Positions 18,245-27,494 of a DNA stretch of 47,808 nt are shown here, one piece after another; the first letter of the stretch is position 1; every line of letters starts with the position of its first letter. The notes below the pieces were generated by a model. It worked only from the letters and a program-made list of their open reading frames with translations, was not told the origin of the DNA and did no database searches. The stretch is taken from contig CAINUN010000054.1 in assembly GCA_903853805.1 (NCBI GenBank), positions 1 to 47,808 on the forward strand, read 5' to 3'. Position numbers and translations under genes: made by a program. The DNA is from an uncultured Bacteroidota bacterium. Its GTDB lineage: Bacteria; Bacteroidota; Bacteroidia; Chitinophagales; Chitinophagaceae.

Positions 18245-18479
18245 TGGGCTGTGAATTATTTTTTGGTTAAGAAATCTTGTTGTTAAAATGTTTTCACGGG
18301 GAGAACGAAAGTATTGAAACAGACTTTTAATCTCAATCATTTTAACCAACATCGTGTGAATAACCCACAGGAATTGTGTCAGGCGCTAAAAAGAAAATAA
18401 AAACTCATGATTGAGGTTTGCAATAGATGATTTTTTTGAAAAAATGTTTGGATTACTAAGAAATTTTACCCAACAAAAA

Positions 18480-18505
18480 AGCCCCGCAGAAGCGGAGCTT
18501 TTTAC
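18480..18505 (-). terminator. Terminator of the GEVED/T9SS gene
   Basis: An 8-bp stem with one wobble (18480-18487 with 18492-18499) and a 4-base loop is followed on the minus strand by TTTTTTGTTG. It lies about 30 bases past the stop of the gene ending at 18529. Confidence 0.85.
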
Positions 18506-18528
18506 TTTTATTATTATCCTTCAAAAAA

Positions 18529-21500
18529 TTATTTAACTACAATCCTTTTCACAATTCGTTCTTCATCAGCCTTCAATTCTACCAAATAAACACCTTTGCT
18601 AAAGCCACTAAGATCAAAATTGTGAGAAAATTCTTTACCAGCTTGTGTAAATTGTTTTTCCGTCACTTTTATGCCCATCAAATTGAAAACGCTTACTGTA
18701 GCGTTGCTTACTGGTTTCAGTGCGTTAAATGAAACGCTGAAAACACCTTCAGTTGGGTTAGGGAAAACATAAAACTGATTAATATTACCTAAAGTTTCAA
18801 CACTTGTTTGATTTTTGAAAATTACCACATAGTCTTCTGTTTCGCCTGAGAAATATGCACCGCAAGCAGAGTCGGATTGGACATTTGGAGAGGTATCATT
18901 ATTTAGGATGATACGCATACCCGTTCTGATGTTTGGTACAGCATATGGTGGTATGGTAATGAAGCCATTAATTAAATAATTGTTTGCGTTCGTGTAGCCG
19001 GTATAAATCCTTTCGTTGTAAGAAGGTGTTATGTTATAAAGCAAGTCATTATTGAAATCCATAAACATAGTGATTTTAGCATCAGCATGTGTTGGAGATT
19101 TCATAATATGGTAGAACATAAATGGATAGGTAGTGTTCGTCCATAACACTATAGTATCTTTGGTGTTATCTGTCCTCATTTGGATAGCTTCTCCGTTTAA
19201 CAAGTGTGGTCCTGGAGGATTATTCGCAAATACATAACTGCCTAATACAAAAGAACCAATATCACTCGTATCCATTGTGCCACCATCTGCTAGGCTATAG
19301 CAATAACAGGCATAAGGAGGATTGATTGATATTTTTATAGCATTGGAATAAGTAGTGTCAATGATAAAATCTTTCACACAAATCATTCTCAGTCTTGCGT
19401 AAGTAGGTCCATTGATAGTCAAAGTTATACTATCATGCATTTGAGAACCAGGAACTACTGCCCAACTATTTCCATCTGGAGAATATTCCCAAAGCCAACT
19501 AATGTTGTGGCGTTTATGTTCGTGTGTTGTGTCACCAAAAGTCATTACATAACCTGGGCACCCTAAAGTGTCTCTAGTATATGCGCCACCTGCGTTAGTT
19601 GGTCCATCACATGGAGGATATCGAATCTCTACTAAATAATCTTCTGTTTCACCAGCATTAAACTGCCCACAAACTAAAGAAGAATTATTGATAGGATTTT
19701 CAAGTACAACCCTTAACCCTGTGATACCAATTGGAAGACTATCTGGTACATAGTACATAGTGTCCACTTCCTCAGAAGGGTTAGAAGATTGACTGGTATT
19801 TTTCTTAAAAATACGCTCCCCTGTGCCAAATATACCATCTCTGTTTTTATCAAGCCAAATTGAACATGTAGAGGATAAAAAATTACCACTATTAATTTGA
19901 GTAACAGAAAATTGATAAGTACTATCATGATACAACGGAATTAATGGAGTCGTCGGGTATCGGTTGTCAGTATAAGTTCCAATAGCATTAGTGTTATTGG
20001 TTAGAGGAGTTGCGGTGCCAACATTTGTAACAACTGAAACGGGGACTGGCGAACCTGGTAAAGGTGGTGTATATACCCACAATACATTGAAGTTGCCAAT
20101 ATCAGCACCAATATTTGATATCGCATTAGAATTGCAATAGCAATAATAGAAGTTGGCTATAGGTATTAGTTTTACTGGAGTATATGATGTGTCATTTGTG
20201 TTTAGGCAAATGGCTCGAACACGGTAGTATACGTTGGAAAAAACGGTATTAGTAGAATAAGAAGTAGAGGTTGCGCCAGAAATTTGTGTCCAAGGTCCTG
20301 TTGCTGAAGTTGATTCTTCCCATTGAAAATTAAGATTTGCAACCAATGATAAATTCAGCAGACTAACGGTAAATGCAGTACCTGGACAAGGGGAAGCACT
20401 ACTTATAATTCCTGGGTTTGGCGAACCATTGCATGGAGGGAGTACAACTAATTGGTCAATTGCAATATCGGAACCATTAACATCACTTGAGCCAACTAAA
20501 CGAATAACTGTGGTAGATGAATTTGATGCGATGGGAACAATTTGGTTTGCCCAACCATTTGGGTTTGCACCTATTGTAGTAATCTTTGTAAAATTTCCAC
20601 CGCCATTTGTTGAAAGCCAAACTCGGAGAGAATCTGTACCAGTCACGTTGTTATACAAGAATTGTAATTCTTTATTTCCAACAACGGTGCTACAGTTCAG
20701 AAACAAATCTAAGTTTCCAGTAATCCCGTTAGAAACTTGATTTGAATGGAATCGAGCATAATAACCACCTTGAGGAGCGTTCCCTGAAATAGAGCCATTG
20801 GTATTAGAAGTCCAGTTGGCTAATGCTCCTTGATCTTGCCTTCTCCATGAATTATTACCTACAGTAGGGAAATTTACCCAATAATCGCTAGGAGACTCAA
20901 GACTGCAAGAAGGACAAACTGATGTATTGATACATCGAGTCATCCAGCTTTCAAAATTTTCTGAAAAAGGAATGCTAGCGTATTGTGGTTGTGGCACATT
21001 GAATTGAATGGTGTTAGTATACGCAATATTGCTACCACAAGTTACTTTAAGACGATATGCTATAGTATCATTCAATGTAGGAGTTGTGAAAGAAAAGTTA
21101 CTATACCCACTTCCACCAACAGCATTTGACCATGTAGCCAAATTTGTAGATTGTTCCCAAGTATAAACTAAACCACCAGCCATAGTAGTTCCATTTGGTG
21201 TAAGGTTAATAACAGTACCTGGGCAAGCAATAACTGGTGAAGTCAAGTTGATAAATCCCGCTGACGGCATGCCACTGCAAGGACCAACTATATATACACT
21301 ATCAACACCAATGTCTGAACTTTCATTTAAAGCAATATCAGTGCTTTTATACCCTTGAAATCTGATGATGGCATTATTAGAATTAGTATTTATAGGTACA
21401 ATTCTCCTTCTCCATGCAGCTGCTGTATCCCAACTTGCTAATTGAGACCAAGTAGCTCCGCTGTCAATTGATAATAGAATTTTTAAAGAGTCTGTTCCAA

Positions 21501-22764
21501 CAGGGGCAGAACCGACTTGATTAATCATGTAAAAATACATTGCTTTACCTCCAATAGGTGTAGATAAATCCATGTGTAAATCGAGATTTGAAGTAGATCC
21601 AGGAGGTAATCCAGCTGTATGAGATCTTGCAGATCTGGATGTAGGAAATGTTGATGGCCAAGATGTTGGTAAATATGTACCAACTGTTGCCGTATTCCAT
21701 CCCGAAGTATAAACAGTTGTGATAGAATCAATTCTCCAAGTTTTTAATCCGCTAGGTGGTGAATTGGACCAATTTGCAGTAGGAATATCTCTTAGATATT
21801 GTCCTGTTGCACATGAAGTCAACCAGGATTCAAATGACTGAAAATAATCTGGACTTAGCGTAGCCAAAGATTGTAAAGCGCTAGTTACCTCCACTGAAGA
21901 ACTTGCAGCATAAGAAGCGCTATTAACACAGGTGTCAATAACCCTATAAAAATAACTGCCAAACGCTTGGACATCTATCCCTGGTTGTGTTGCTCCTGAG
22001 ATTGAAGTCCATGGACCAGTTGAACTCGTTCCTCGTTGCCATTGATAGGCATGACCGCTCGATACATTATTACTCGTTGCACTTAAACTAACAATGTTTC
22101 CTACACAAACGTTCGTGACTGGAGAGTTGACAATTGAACCGTTATACATTGCTTGAATGCTAGTGGAAGGAGTTCCTGTACAGCTTGTCATACTCCAAAT
22201 TTGAATTTCTCTAAAATTCGGATTTGTTGTTACAGAAGATTGACTACCAGCATTAATGTTAGCAATCATAATTGTATCTGTTGAAATAGGTATTGCTGGG
22301 AAATTGATAGAGTCAGCAATAACGTTATTATAATTCAAGTAAGTTGCATGATTTACCCAAGAAGAAGTAAGAGAGTTCCAATACTTAATATCTGCTTTTA
22401 TCATTGGGCGGTTATCCTTATAGAATACCATTTTAGAAATGCTATTTGCTGGCGGAATATTACCGGGCGTCCAATAAAATTTCACCCAACTATCAACGCC
22501 ATTGTTTGTACTAGTCCATGTAAAACTCCATGCTCCGCCCGATCCTCCTGTGTTGTATGTTGGAATTATACCGTTGTTGTAAAGACAAGGACCATATAAG
22601 TTTGGGGTAGGAATACAAGTTCCACTCCCACCTCCTGGACCATTTACAGCTGTTGCTGTCAATGCAACATTTGTTTGAGCAATGGAAGTATTACCATAAA
22701 CAAAGCTCAATACAAAAACCAAAGTATACAAACTTCTAATAGTCGACGTAAAAATATGCTTCAT
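18529..22764 (-). CDS. Large multidomain secreted protein with GEVED domains and T9SS sorting domain
   Basis: This 1411-residue protein starts with a signal peptide (MKHIFTSTIRSLYTLVFVLSFVYGNTSIAQ). The N-terminal half alternates Ig-like segments (YQWQRGTSSTGPW, YTWEQSTNLATW, FQWEESTSATGPW) with jelly-roll-like modules that share CxGxPxAG/PG linkers and conserved SVDSVYIVGP or AIDQLVVLPP strands. Two GEVED domains follow in the C-terminal third, ending in AGETEDYLVEI and SGETEDYVVIF, each with Asp-rich loops (LDKNRDGIFGTGE and MDFNNDLLYN) suited to calcium binding. The last 80 or so residues (QFYVFPNPTEGVFSVSF to VKRIVVK) are a type A T9SS sorting domain. It is probably a cell-surface adhesin or binding protein; the ligand is unknown. 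Confidence 0.9.
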   Translation of the reverse strand: MKHIFTSTIRSLYTLVFVLSFVYGNTSIAQTNVALTATAVNGPGGGSGTCIPTPNLYGPCLYNNGIIPTYNTGGSGGAWSFTWTSTNNGVDSWVKFYWTPGNIPPANSISKMVFYKDNRPMIKADIKYWNSLTSSWVNHATYLNYNNVIADSINFPAIPISTDTIMIANINAGSQSSVTTNPNFREIQIWSMTSCTGTPSTSIQAMYNGSIVNSPVTNVCVGNIVSLSATSNNVSSGHAYQWQRGTSSTGPWTSISGATQPGIDVQAFGSYFYRVIDTCVNSASYAASSSVEVTSALQSLATLSPDYFQSFESWLTSCATGQYLRDIPTANWSNSPPSGLKTWRIDSITTVYTSGWNTATVGTYLPTSWPSTFPTSRSARSHTAGLPPGSTSNLDLHMDLSTPIGGKAMYFYMINQVGSAPVGTDSLKILLSIDSGATWSQLASWDTAAAWRRRIVPINTNSNNAIIRFQGYKSTDIALNESSDIGVDSVYIVGPCSGMPSAGFINLTSPVIACPGTVINLTPNGTTMAGGLVYTWEQSTNLATWSNAVGGSGYSNFSFTTPTLNDTIAYRLKVTCGSNIAYTNTIQFNVPQPQYASIPFSENFESWMTRCINTSVCPSCSLESPSDYWVNFPTVGNNSWRRQDQGALANWTSNTNGSISGNAPQGGYYARFHSNQVSNGITGNLDLFLNCSTVVGNKELQFLYNNVTGTDSLRVWLSTNGGGNFTKITTIGANPNGWANQIVPIASNSSTTVIRLVGSSDVNGSDIAIDQLVVLPPCNGSPNPGIISSASPCPGTAFTVSLLNLSLVANLNFQWEESTSATGPWTQISGATSTSYSTNTVFSNVYYRVRAICLNTNDTSYTPVKLIPIANFYYCYCNSNAISNIGADIGNFNVLWVYTPPLPGSPVPVSVVTNVGTATPLTNNTNAIGTYTDNRYPTTPLIPLYHDSTYQFSVTQINSGNFLSSTCSIWLDKNRDGIFGTGERIFKKNTSQSSNPSEEVDTMYYVPDSLPIGITGLRVVLENPINNSSLVCGQFNAGETEDYLVEIRYPPCDGPTNAGGAYTRDTLGCPGYVMTFGDTTHEHKRHNISWLWEYSPDGNSWAVVPGSQMHDSITLTINGPTYARLRMICVKDFIIDTTYSNAIKISINPPYACYCYSLADGGTMDTSDIGSFVLGSYVFANNPPGPHLLNGEAIQMRTDNTKDTIVLWTNTTYPFMFYHIMKSPTHADAKITMFMDFNNDLLYNITPSYNERIYTGYTNANNYLINGFITIPPYAVPNIRTGMRIILNNDTSPNVQSDSACGAYFSGETEDYVVIFKNQTSVETLGNINQFYVFPNPTEGVFSVSFNALKPVSNATVSVFNLMGIKVTEKQFTQAGKEFSHNFDLSGFSKGVYLVELKADEERIVKRIVVK

Positions 22765-22964
22765 ATCAAATCGTTAAAGGATTCTGCCTTTTATTTCAAG
22801 ACGCAAATTAAGTGTGAAAAGTTGGCAATAAATATAGATAAACACTCGTAATCACAAGCAAATAATTTTATTAACCATACCTTTTCGACAGTTTTGAAGT
22901 GCTAACCTCAATCATTTGTACATTCTAATTTTTTTCTGCTACATTTACGCCCAAATTTTTTACA
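22765..22964. promoter_or_regulatory. Divergent intergenic region with a candidate gcvH promoter
   Basis: This 200-base AT-rich region separates two divergent genes. On the plus strand, TTTG (22915-22918), a 21-base spacer and TACATTTA (22940-22947) give a plausible promoter about 20 bases before the gcvH ATG. No clear box was found for the minus-strand gene. Confidence 0.4.
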
Positions 22965-23345
22965 ATGCAATTTCCAGATAATCTTAAGTACACAAAAGAC
23001 CACGAGTGGATAAAAATGGATGGCGAAAATGCTATCGTTGGTATTACTGAATTTGCTCAACGAGAATTGGGTGACATTGTTTATGTTGACATTAATACTG
23101 TTGGCAAACAACTGGCTGCCAATGAAATTTTTGGTACAGTTGAAGCCGTAAAAACAGTTTCAGACCTTTATTTGCCCGTTAGCGGAAGCATTCTTGAAGT
23201 AAACGCTTCTTTAGAAAGTAATCCAGAATTCATCAACCAAGACCCTTATGGAAATGGATGGATGATGAAGATGACGATTGATAATGTTTCAGAACTAGAT
23301 GGTTTATTAAGCGCTGCAGCTTACAAAGATTTGGTAGGCGAATAA
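22965..23345 (+). CDS. gcvH: Glycine cleavage system H protein
   Basis: This 126-residue lipoyl carrier shuttles the aminomethyl group between the P and T proteins of the glycine cleavage complex. The lipoyl hairpin is clear: [21 protein letters not shown], with Lys63 the lipoylated residue. The N-terminus ([35 protein letters not shown]) and C-terminus match the family over the full length. P and T genes are not in this window. It is followed after 7 bases by a VanZ-like gene and then by heptose-nucleotide genes on the same strand, so it may head a mixed operon. Confidence 0.97.
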   Translation: MQFPDNLKYTKDHEWIKMDGENAIVGITEFAQRELGDIVYVDINTVGKQLAANEIFGTVEAVKTVSDLYLPVSGSILEVNASLESNPEFINQDPYGNGWMMKMTIDNVSELDGLLSAAAYKDLVGE

Positions 23346-23352
23346 ATCGCTT

Positions 23353-23760
23353 ATGGTTAACCATTTATTTTCTGAAAATTCCTTTATTAAAAAACGAGCA
23401 AGGTTTATAGCAATTTTATGGACTTTGCTTGTTTTGTTTTTATGTTTATTGCCATCAAACAAAATTCCAGAATTCAATGTCCCACTAATTGATAAGTGGG
23501 TACATTTTCTTTTGTTTGGTTGTTTTAGTTTTTTCTGGTTACTAACTCTGAAACAATACAGCTTTCTCCATTTATTGTTTTGGGCAATAATCACTGCGGT
23601 TTTTGGTTGGTTTATTGAAGAACTACAAGGATTTTTTATTGTTTTGGGAAGGGCTAAAGATAGTTTTGACGTCTTGGCAGATGCTATTGGTGGAGTTCTC
23701 GGTTGCATTCTGTTTTTTTTCTTGTGCAAGAAAACTACTCCTTCGCGTGTTTCTTTGTAG
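23353..23760 (+). CDS. VanZ-like family membrane protein
   Basis: This 135-residue protein has about four hydrophobic segments. The family-typical pattern is present: LPSNKIPEF after the first segment, then DKWVHFLLFGCFSFFWLL, and later GWFIEELQGFF and DSFDVLADAIGGVLGCILFF. VanZ-like proteins are small inner-membrane proteins of uncertain function; the namesake contributes to teicoplanin resistance, but most members have no resistance role. It starts 7 bases after gcvH and ends 25 bases before hddA, so it is probably co-transcribed. Confidence 0.85.
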   Translation: MVNHLFSENSFIKKRARFIAILWTLLVLFLCLLPSNKIPEFNVPLIDKWVHFLLFGCFSFFWLLTLKQYSFLHLLFWAIITAVFGWFIEELQGFFIVLGRAKDSFDVLADAIGGVLGCILFFFLCKKTTPSRVSL

Positions 23761-23785
23761 GTTTGAATCTTCAATTTCTTTGTAA

Positions 23786-24808
23786 ATGATATTCAGAAGC
23801 AAGGCGCCCTTAAGAATAGGTTTGGCAGGTGGAGGAACGGATGTAAGTCCTTATTGCGATTTGTATGGCGGTGCTATTCTCAATGCTTCAATTTCATTGT
23901 ATGCTTATGCCACAATCGAAACTATCCCTACTAATGAAATTATTTTTGAAGCTATTGACAGAAAGGAAACTGCCAGGTTTCCAATTCAAGAATTTTTAAC
24001 CGTTGACGGACATTTAGATTTAGCAAAAGGTGTTTACAACCACATTGTTCGCGAACACGGATTTTTGCCTTCCGGGTTTAGACTAACAACTTTTGTAGAC
24101 GCGCCTGCTGGTTCGGGTTTAGGGACTTCCTCTACGCTTACAGTTGCTATTTTGGGTGCTTTCTCAGAGTGGCTAAAACTGCCTTATGGCGAATATGACA
24201 TGGCTCATATTGCTTACGAAATAGAACGACTTGAATTGAAAATGGCAGGTGGAAAACAAGACCAATATGCAGCAACTTTTGGTGGAGTCAACTTCATGGA
24301 ATTTTATGCAAATGACAAAGTCATTGTTAATCCACTTCGCATCAAATCAGTTCACCTTAACGAACTTGAAAACAACCTGCTTTTATACTTTACTGCAACC
24401 AGTCGTTTATCCTCTGTAATCATTGAAGCTCAAAGCAAAAATGTAGAAGAAAATAACACTGCATCCATCGAAGCTATGCACTTCTTGAAGGAACAATCAA
24501 AAATGATGAAGGAAGCATTGCTAAAAGGAAATATTGATGAAATAGGACCAATTCTCGATTTTGGTTTCAAACATAAAAAGCAAATGGCTAAAGGCATTAG
24601 CAACAATATGCTTGATGAACTTTATGAAGCAGCTTTGAAAGCCGGCGCTACTGGCGGAAAAATTACAGGAGCTGGCGGAGGTGGTTTTATGATGTTCTAT
24701 TGTCCGGGAAATGCCAATTATAAAGTGGGTGAAATTTTATCAAAACTTGGCGGCAATCTTCGTTCTTATCAGTTCACTGAAAAAGGATTGTTTACTTGGA
24801 GTGTTTAA
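23786..24808 (+). CDS. hddA: D-glycero-alpha-D-manno-heptose 7-phosphate kinase (GHMP kinase)
   Basis: This 340-residue cytoplasmic GHMP-family sugar kinase has all three family motifs: an N-terminal substrate motif (RSKAPLRIGLAGGGTDVSPY), the ATP-binding motif 2 (DAPAGSGLGTSSTLTVAILG, about residues 105-124) and C-terminal motif 3 (GATGGKITGAGGGGFMMFYC). The N-terminal GGGTDVSPYCDLYGG pattern is typical of heptose-7-phosphate kinases. It would form heptose 1,7-bisphosphate on the GDP-heptose route. The next gene, a predicted heptose-1-phosphate guanylyltransferase, supports this. The bisphosphatase and isomerase of the pathway are not in this window. Confidence 0.88.
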   Translation: MIFRSKAPLRIGLAGGGTDVSPYCDLYGGAILNASISLYAYATIETIPTNEIIFEAIDRKETARFPIQEFLTVDGHLDLAKGVYNHIVREHGFLPSGFRLTTFVDAPAGSGLGTSSTLTVAILGAFSEWLKLPYGEYDMAHIAYEIERLELKMAGGKQDQYAATFGGVNFMEFYANDKVIVNPLRIKSVHLNELENNLLLYFTATSRLSSVIIEAQSKNVEENNTASIEAMHFLKEQSKMMKEALLKGNIDEIGPILDFGFKHKKQMAKGISNNMLDELYEAALKAGATGGKITGAGGGGFMMFYCPGNANYKVGEILSKLGGNLRSYQFTEKGLFTWSV

Positions 24809-24817
24809 ACTAATACA

Positions 24818-25516
24818 ATGGAATCCATCATTCTTGCAGGCGGATTAGGTACAAGGCTACAAAACACTATTGGCAATTTGCCTAAGTGCATGGCTGAAAT
24901 AAATGGACAGCCTTTTTTGCGCTATCTTTTAGTTTATCTCGAAAGCCAAAAATGCTCGAGAGTTGTTCTTTCATTAGGATATCAACACGAAACAATTCTT
25001 GATTGGTTGAAGCAACAACATTTTTCCTTTGAAATTGATTTTGTGATTGAAGATACTCCCTTAGGAACAGGTGGGGGAATGCAATTGGCGTTGAAAAAAT
25101 GTAATGAAGAAAATGTGGTTGTGCTCAATGGCGATACGATATTTTCAATTAATCTTGAAGCGCTTCTTTTATGGCATTTACAACAAAAATCAACAACTAC
25201 TCTTGCCTTGAAAGAGATGAAAAAATTTGAACGATATGGTTCTGTTTTGATTAATAATAAGCATCAAATCATAGCTTTTGACGAAAAGAAATTCAAAGAA
25301 ATTGGTTTAATAAACGGAGGTATATATGTAGTGAATCGAAAACAATTTTTCAATAAAAATTTGCCTGATAAATTTTCATTTGAAAAAGATTATCTCGAAT
25401 CATTTGTGCTAGAAAATGCTTTTTTTGGAAAAACATTTCAAGATTATTTTATTGACATAGGTATTCCCGATGATTATCAACAAGCAGTGTCAGATTTTAA
25501 AACAATTTTCTCATGA
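24818..25516 (+). CDS. hddC: Heptose-1-phosphate guanylyltransferase-like nucleotidyltransferase
   Basis: This 232-residue enzyme belongs to the nucleotidyltransferase family. The N-terminus MESIILAGGLGTRLQNTIGNLPKCMAEI carries the GGxGTRL and PK motifs, residues 85-90 give GTGGGM, and VVLNGDT supplies the metal-binding Asp. By position after hddA it most likely activates D-glycero-D-manno-heptose 1-phosphate to GDP-heptose; a hexose nucleotidyltransferase cannot be excluded from sequence alone. Its stop overlaps the next start as ATGA, so translation is probably coupled to the glycosyltransferase. Confidence 0.85.
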   Translation: MESIILAGGLGTRLQNTIGNLPKCMAEINGQPFLRYLLVYLESQKCSRVVLSLGYQHETILDWLKQQHFSFEIDFVIEDTPLGTGGGMQLALKKCNEENVVVLNGDTIFSINLEALLLWHLQQKSTTTLALKEMKKFERYGSVLINNKHQIIAFDEKKFKEIGLINGGIYVVNRKQFFNKNLPDKFSFEKDYLESFVLENAFFGKTFQDYFIDIGIPDDYQQAVSDFKTIFS

Positions 25517-26631
25517 ATATTGCCATCATTGGGCCGGCACATCCACTTCGAGGTGGCGGCATTTCTACATTCAACGAAAGGCTTGCAACAGCTTTGCAAG
25601 AAGAAGGTCATACTGTTACAATTTATTCTTTCTCGCTTCAATATCCTTCTTTTCTTTTCCCGGGAAAATCGCAGTTTACTGACGAGCCTGCGCCTTCAAA
25701 TCTCCATATCAAAACCATCATTAATTCTATCAATCCATTAAATTGGATTAAAGCAGGAAATACTATTAAAGACGCGAAACATGATTTGGTAATTGTGCGT
25801 TATTGGATTCCATTCATGGGACCTTGTTTGGGGACTATATTAAGAAAAATAAAAAAGAACAAACACAGTAAAATATTATGCATTGCCGACAATGTAATTC
25901 CTCATGAAAAACGTCTAGGTGATGTTGCTTTTACCAAGTATTTTCTAAAACCTGTCGATAGTTTTATAACGATGAGTAAAAGTGTGATGGAAGAATTGAA
26001 AACCTTTACTGATAAGCGTGTTGCATACACTCCTCATCCGCTTTATGATAACTATGGTTTAGCTGTTTCTAAGGGAATAGCTTGTGAAAGACTCCAAATA
26101 AATCCTAATGAAAAATACTTGTTGTTTTTTGGTTTCATTCGTAAGTATAAAGGGCTTGATTTATTACTTGAAGCAATGTGTGATGAACGTATTCAATCGC
26201 TTGGCTTGAAACTCATTATTGCTGGAGAATATTATGAAGACAAAGAGTACTGTGAAGCACTTATTAGCAATATTAATGACAAAATTATTTCTTTTACCCA
26301 ATTCATTCCTAATGAAGATGTAAAATATTATTTTGGTGCCGCTGATTTGATTGTTCAGCCCTATCGAAGCGCAACCAATAGTGGAATTACACAAATTGCC
26401 TATCATTTTGAGAAGCCAATGATCGTTACTAATGTGGGAGGTTTAAGGGAGGTAGTGCCGGATGGAAAATGCGGCTATGTTGTAGAGCCCAACTCTAATG
26501 CAATTGCTGAAGGTGTTTTGAAGTTTTTACAACCAAGTTCAATTACTGAATTGTCAAATAATCTAAAAGTTGAGAAGAAGAAATATGGGTGGGATGTGTT
26601 TGTTGAAGTGTTGATTAAGACATCGTTTTGA
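25513..26631 (+). CDS. Glycosyltransferase family 4 protein
   Basis: This 372-residue GT-B glycosyltransferase has the acceptor half starting MNIAIIGPAHPLRGGGISTFNERLA with a glycine-rich loop, and the donor half with LLFFGFIRKYKGLDLLLEA, LIIAGEYYED and the end motif ADLIVQPYRSATNSGITQIAYHFEKPMIVTNVGGLREVV, which contains the EX7E-type region in altered form. The start overlaps the hddC stop by 4 bases. It is a good candidate to transfer the GDP-heptose made by the previous two enzymes onto a surface polysaccharide or protein glycan. Its stop codon directly abuts the convergent S24 regulator gene. Confidence 0.88.
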   Translation: MNIAIIGPAHPLRGGGISTFNERLATALQEEGHTVTIYSFSLQYPSFLFPGKSQFTDEPAPSNLHIKTIINSINPLNWIKAGNTIKDAKHDLVIVRYWIPFMGPCLGTILRKIKKNKHSKILCIADNVIPHEKRLGDVAFTKYFLKPVDSFITMSKSVMEELKTFTDKRVAYTPHPLYDNYGLAVSKGIACERLQINPNEKYLLFFGFIRKYKGLDLLLEAMCDERIQSLGLKLIIAGEYYEDKEYCEALISNINDKIISFTQFIPNEDVKYYFGAADLIVQPYRSATNSGITQIAYHFEKPMIVTNVGGLREVVPDGKCGYVVEPNSNAIAEGVLKFLQPSSITELSNNLKVEKKKYGWDVFVEVLIKTSF

Positions 26632-27441
26632 TTATTTTATCTTTGAAATTCGCCCTAGCTCTTCTTTGATTTCTCGTACGTTTTTTACAAGTTCTTCAAA
26701 AGAAGTTTCAGCTTCAGGCATTGTATCAGAAACGTAATTGACAAACTGCCAAATCTCAATCACATTGGCAATATTCACTTCAAAAGATTCGTAGCATTTG
26801 TTCAATGACTCGAGTAATAGTGTTTTGTTTTGCTTAATTTGGTTGTAAACAATTTTAAAAACAATCCCTTGATCTTTTGTCACAACTATACAAGGTGTAT
26901 TGTCTTTTATTGAATTCCAATCTTCTACAAAATTGCCAATTATGAGTGAACCCTCATGAATTGGCAACATACTCTCCCCAACAATAGGAAACATTCTAAA
27001 CTTCCTATCCTTTGGTAAATGTGGCATTGAAAAAACAGGTAGGTTTTGTATGAATTCAGGATCGCCATATCCTGCCAAATATCCAGCTCTTACTTTTTGT
27101 GAAACAAACTCTATTTGTTCATTATTTTTAATATCAACTGTTGTGGCTAATACTCGAAGTTTTGTTCCCGTCGCATAAATGTCATTCCCTGCTTCTAATT
27201 CCTTAAGTTTTATGCCTGATAGTTTACCCAAATTTATTTTGATGAGAGTGTCAATTCCTAAGCCGAAAAAATCAGAAAAATTTATCAAATCTTCAACAGT
27301 TGGATTGATTGTTTGTCCATTTTCATGTGCATTCAGTTTTGAACGAGAAATGCCTAAACTTTCAGCAAAATCTTCCTGATTTTTACCTGTTCTTTTCCTT
27401 AGAAAACGAATGTTTGAAGCCCAATTACAAATACTATTCAT
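26632..27441 (-). CDS. XRE/S24 (LexA-like) transcriptional regulator
   Basis: This 269-residue protein joins an N-terminal Cro/C1-type helix-turn-helix (about residues 10-65, GKNQEDFAESLGISRSKLNAHENG) to a C-terminal S24 peptidase-like domain (about 115-225). The domain has FPIVGESMLP with Ser157 as the predicted nucleophile and IVFKIV with Lys196 as the general base. YLAGYG near residue 123 offers a possible Ala-Gly self-cleavage site. Both catalytic residues are present, so a LexA/CI-style autocleaving repressor is plausible. A 9-bp inverted repeat lies directly upstream, over its own transcription start, suggesting autorepression. It is divergent from the tubulin/actin-like operon and may control it. 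Confidence 0.9.
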   Translation of the reverse strand: MNSICNWASNIRFLRKRTGKNQEDFAESLGISRSKLNAHENGQTINPTVEDLINFSDFFGLGIDTLIKINLGKLSGIKLKELEAGNDIYATGTKLRVLATTVDIKNNEQIEFVSQKVRAGYLAGYGDPEFIQNLPVFSMPHLPKDRKFRMFPIVGESMLPIHEGSLIIGNFVEDWNSIKDNTPCIVVTKDQGIVFKIVYNQIKQNKTLLLESLNKCYESFEVNIANVIEIWQFVNYVSDTMPEAETSFEELVKNVREIKEELGRISKIK

Positions 27442-27449
27442 TCTTTTGG

Positions 27450-27494
27450 CACTAATGATAAATTATTTGCCACATCATTAGTGTCGCAAAGATA
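27450..27494 (-). promoter_or_regulatory. Promoter and candidate operator of the S24 regulator
   Basis: A perfect 9-bp inverted repeat, CACTAATGA (27450-27458) and TCATTAGTG (27475-27483), is separated by 16 bases and lies between the ATG at 27441 and a consensus -7 box (TATCTTTG on the minus strand, 27487-27494). The expected transcription start falls inside the repeat. This is the layout of an autorepressed gene. Confidence 0.6.

Noticed and set aside
18245-18478. Cobalamin riboswitch before the class II RNR
   Set aside because: No B12-box-like sequence or long conserved fold is visible; the same is true upstream of metH (4741-4800).
23307-23774. Open frame of 155 codons on the minus strand over the VanZ-like gene
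   Set aside because: The plus strand has a clear VanZ-type protein; the antisense product is a low-complexity, Lys-rich sequence with no domain.
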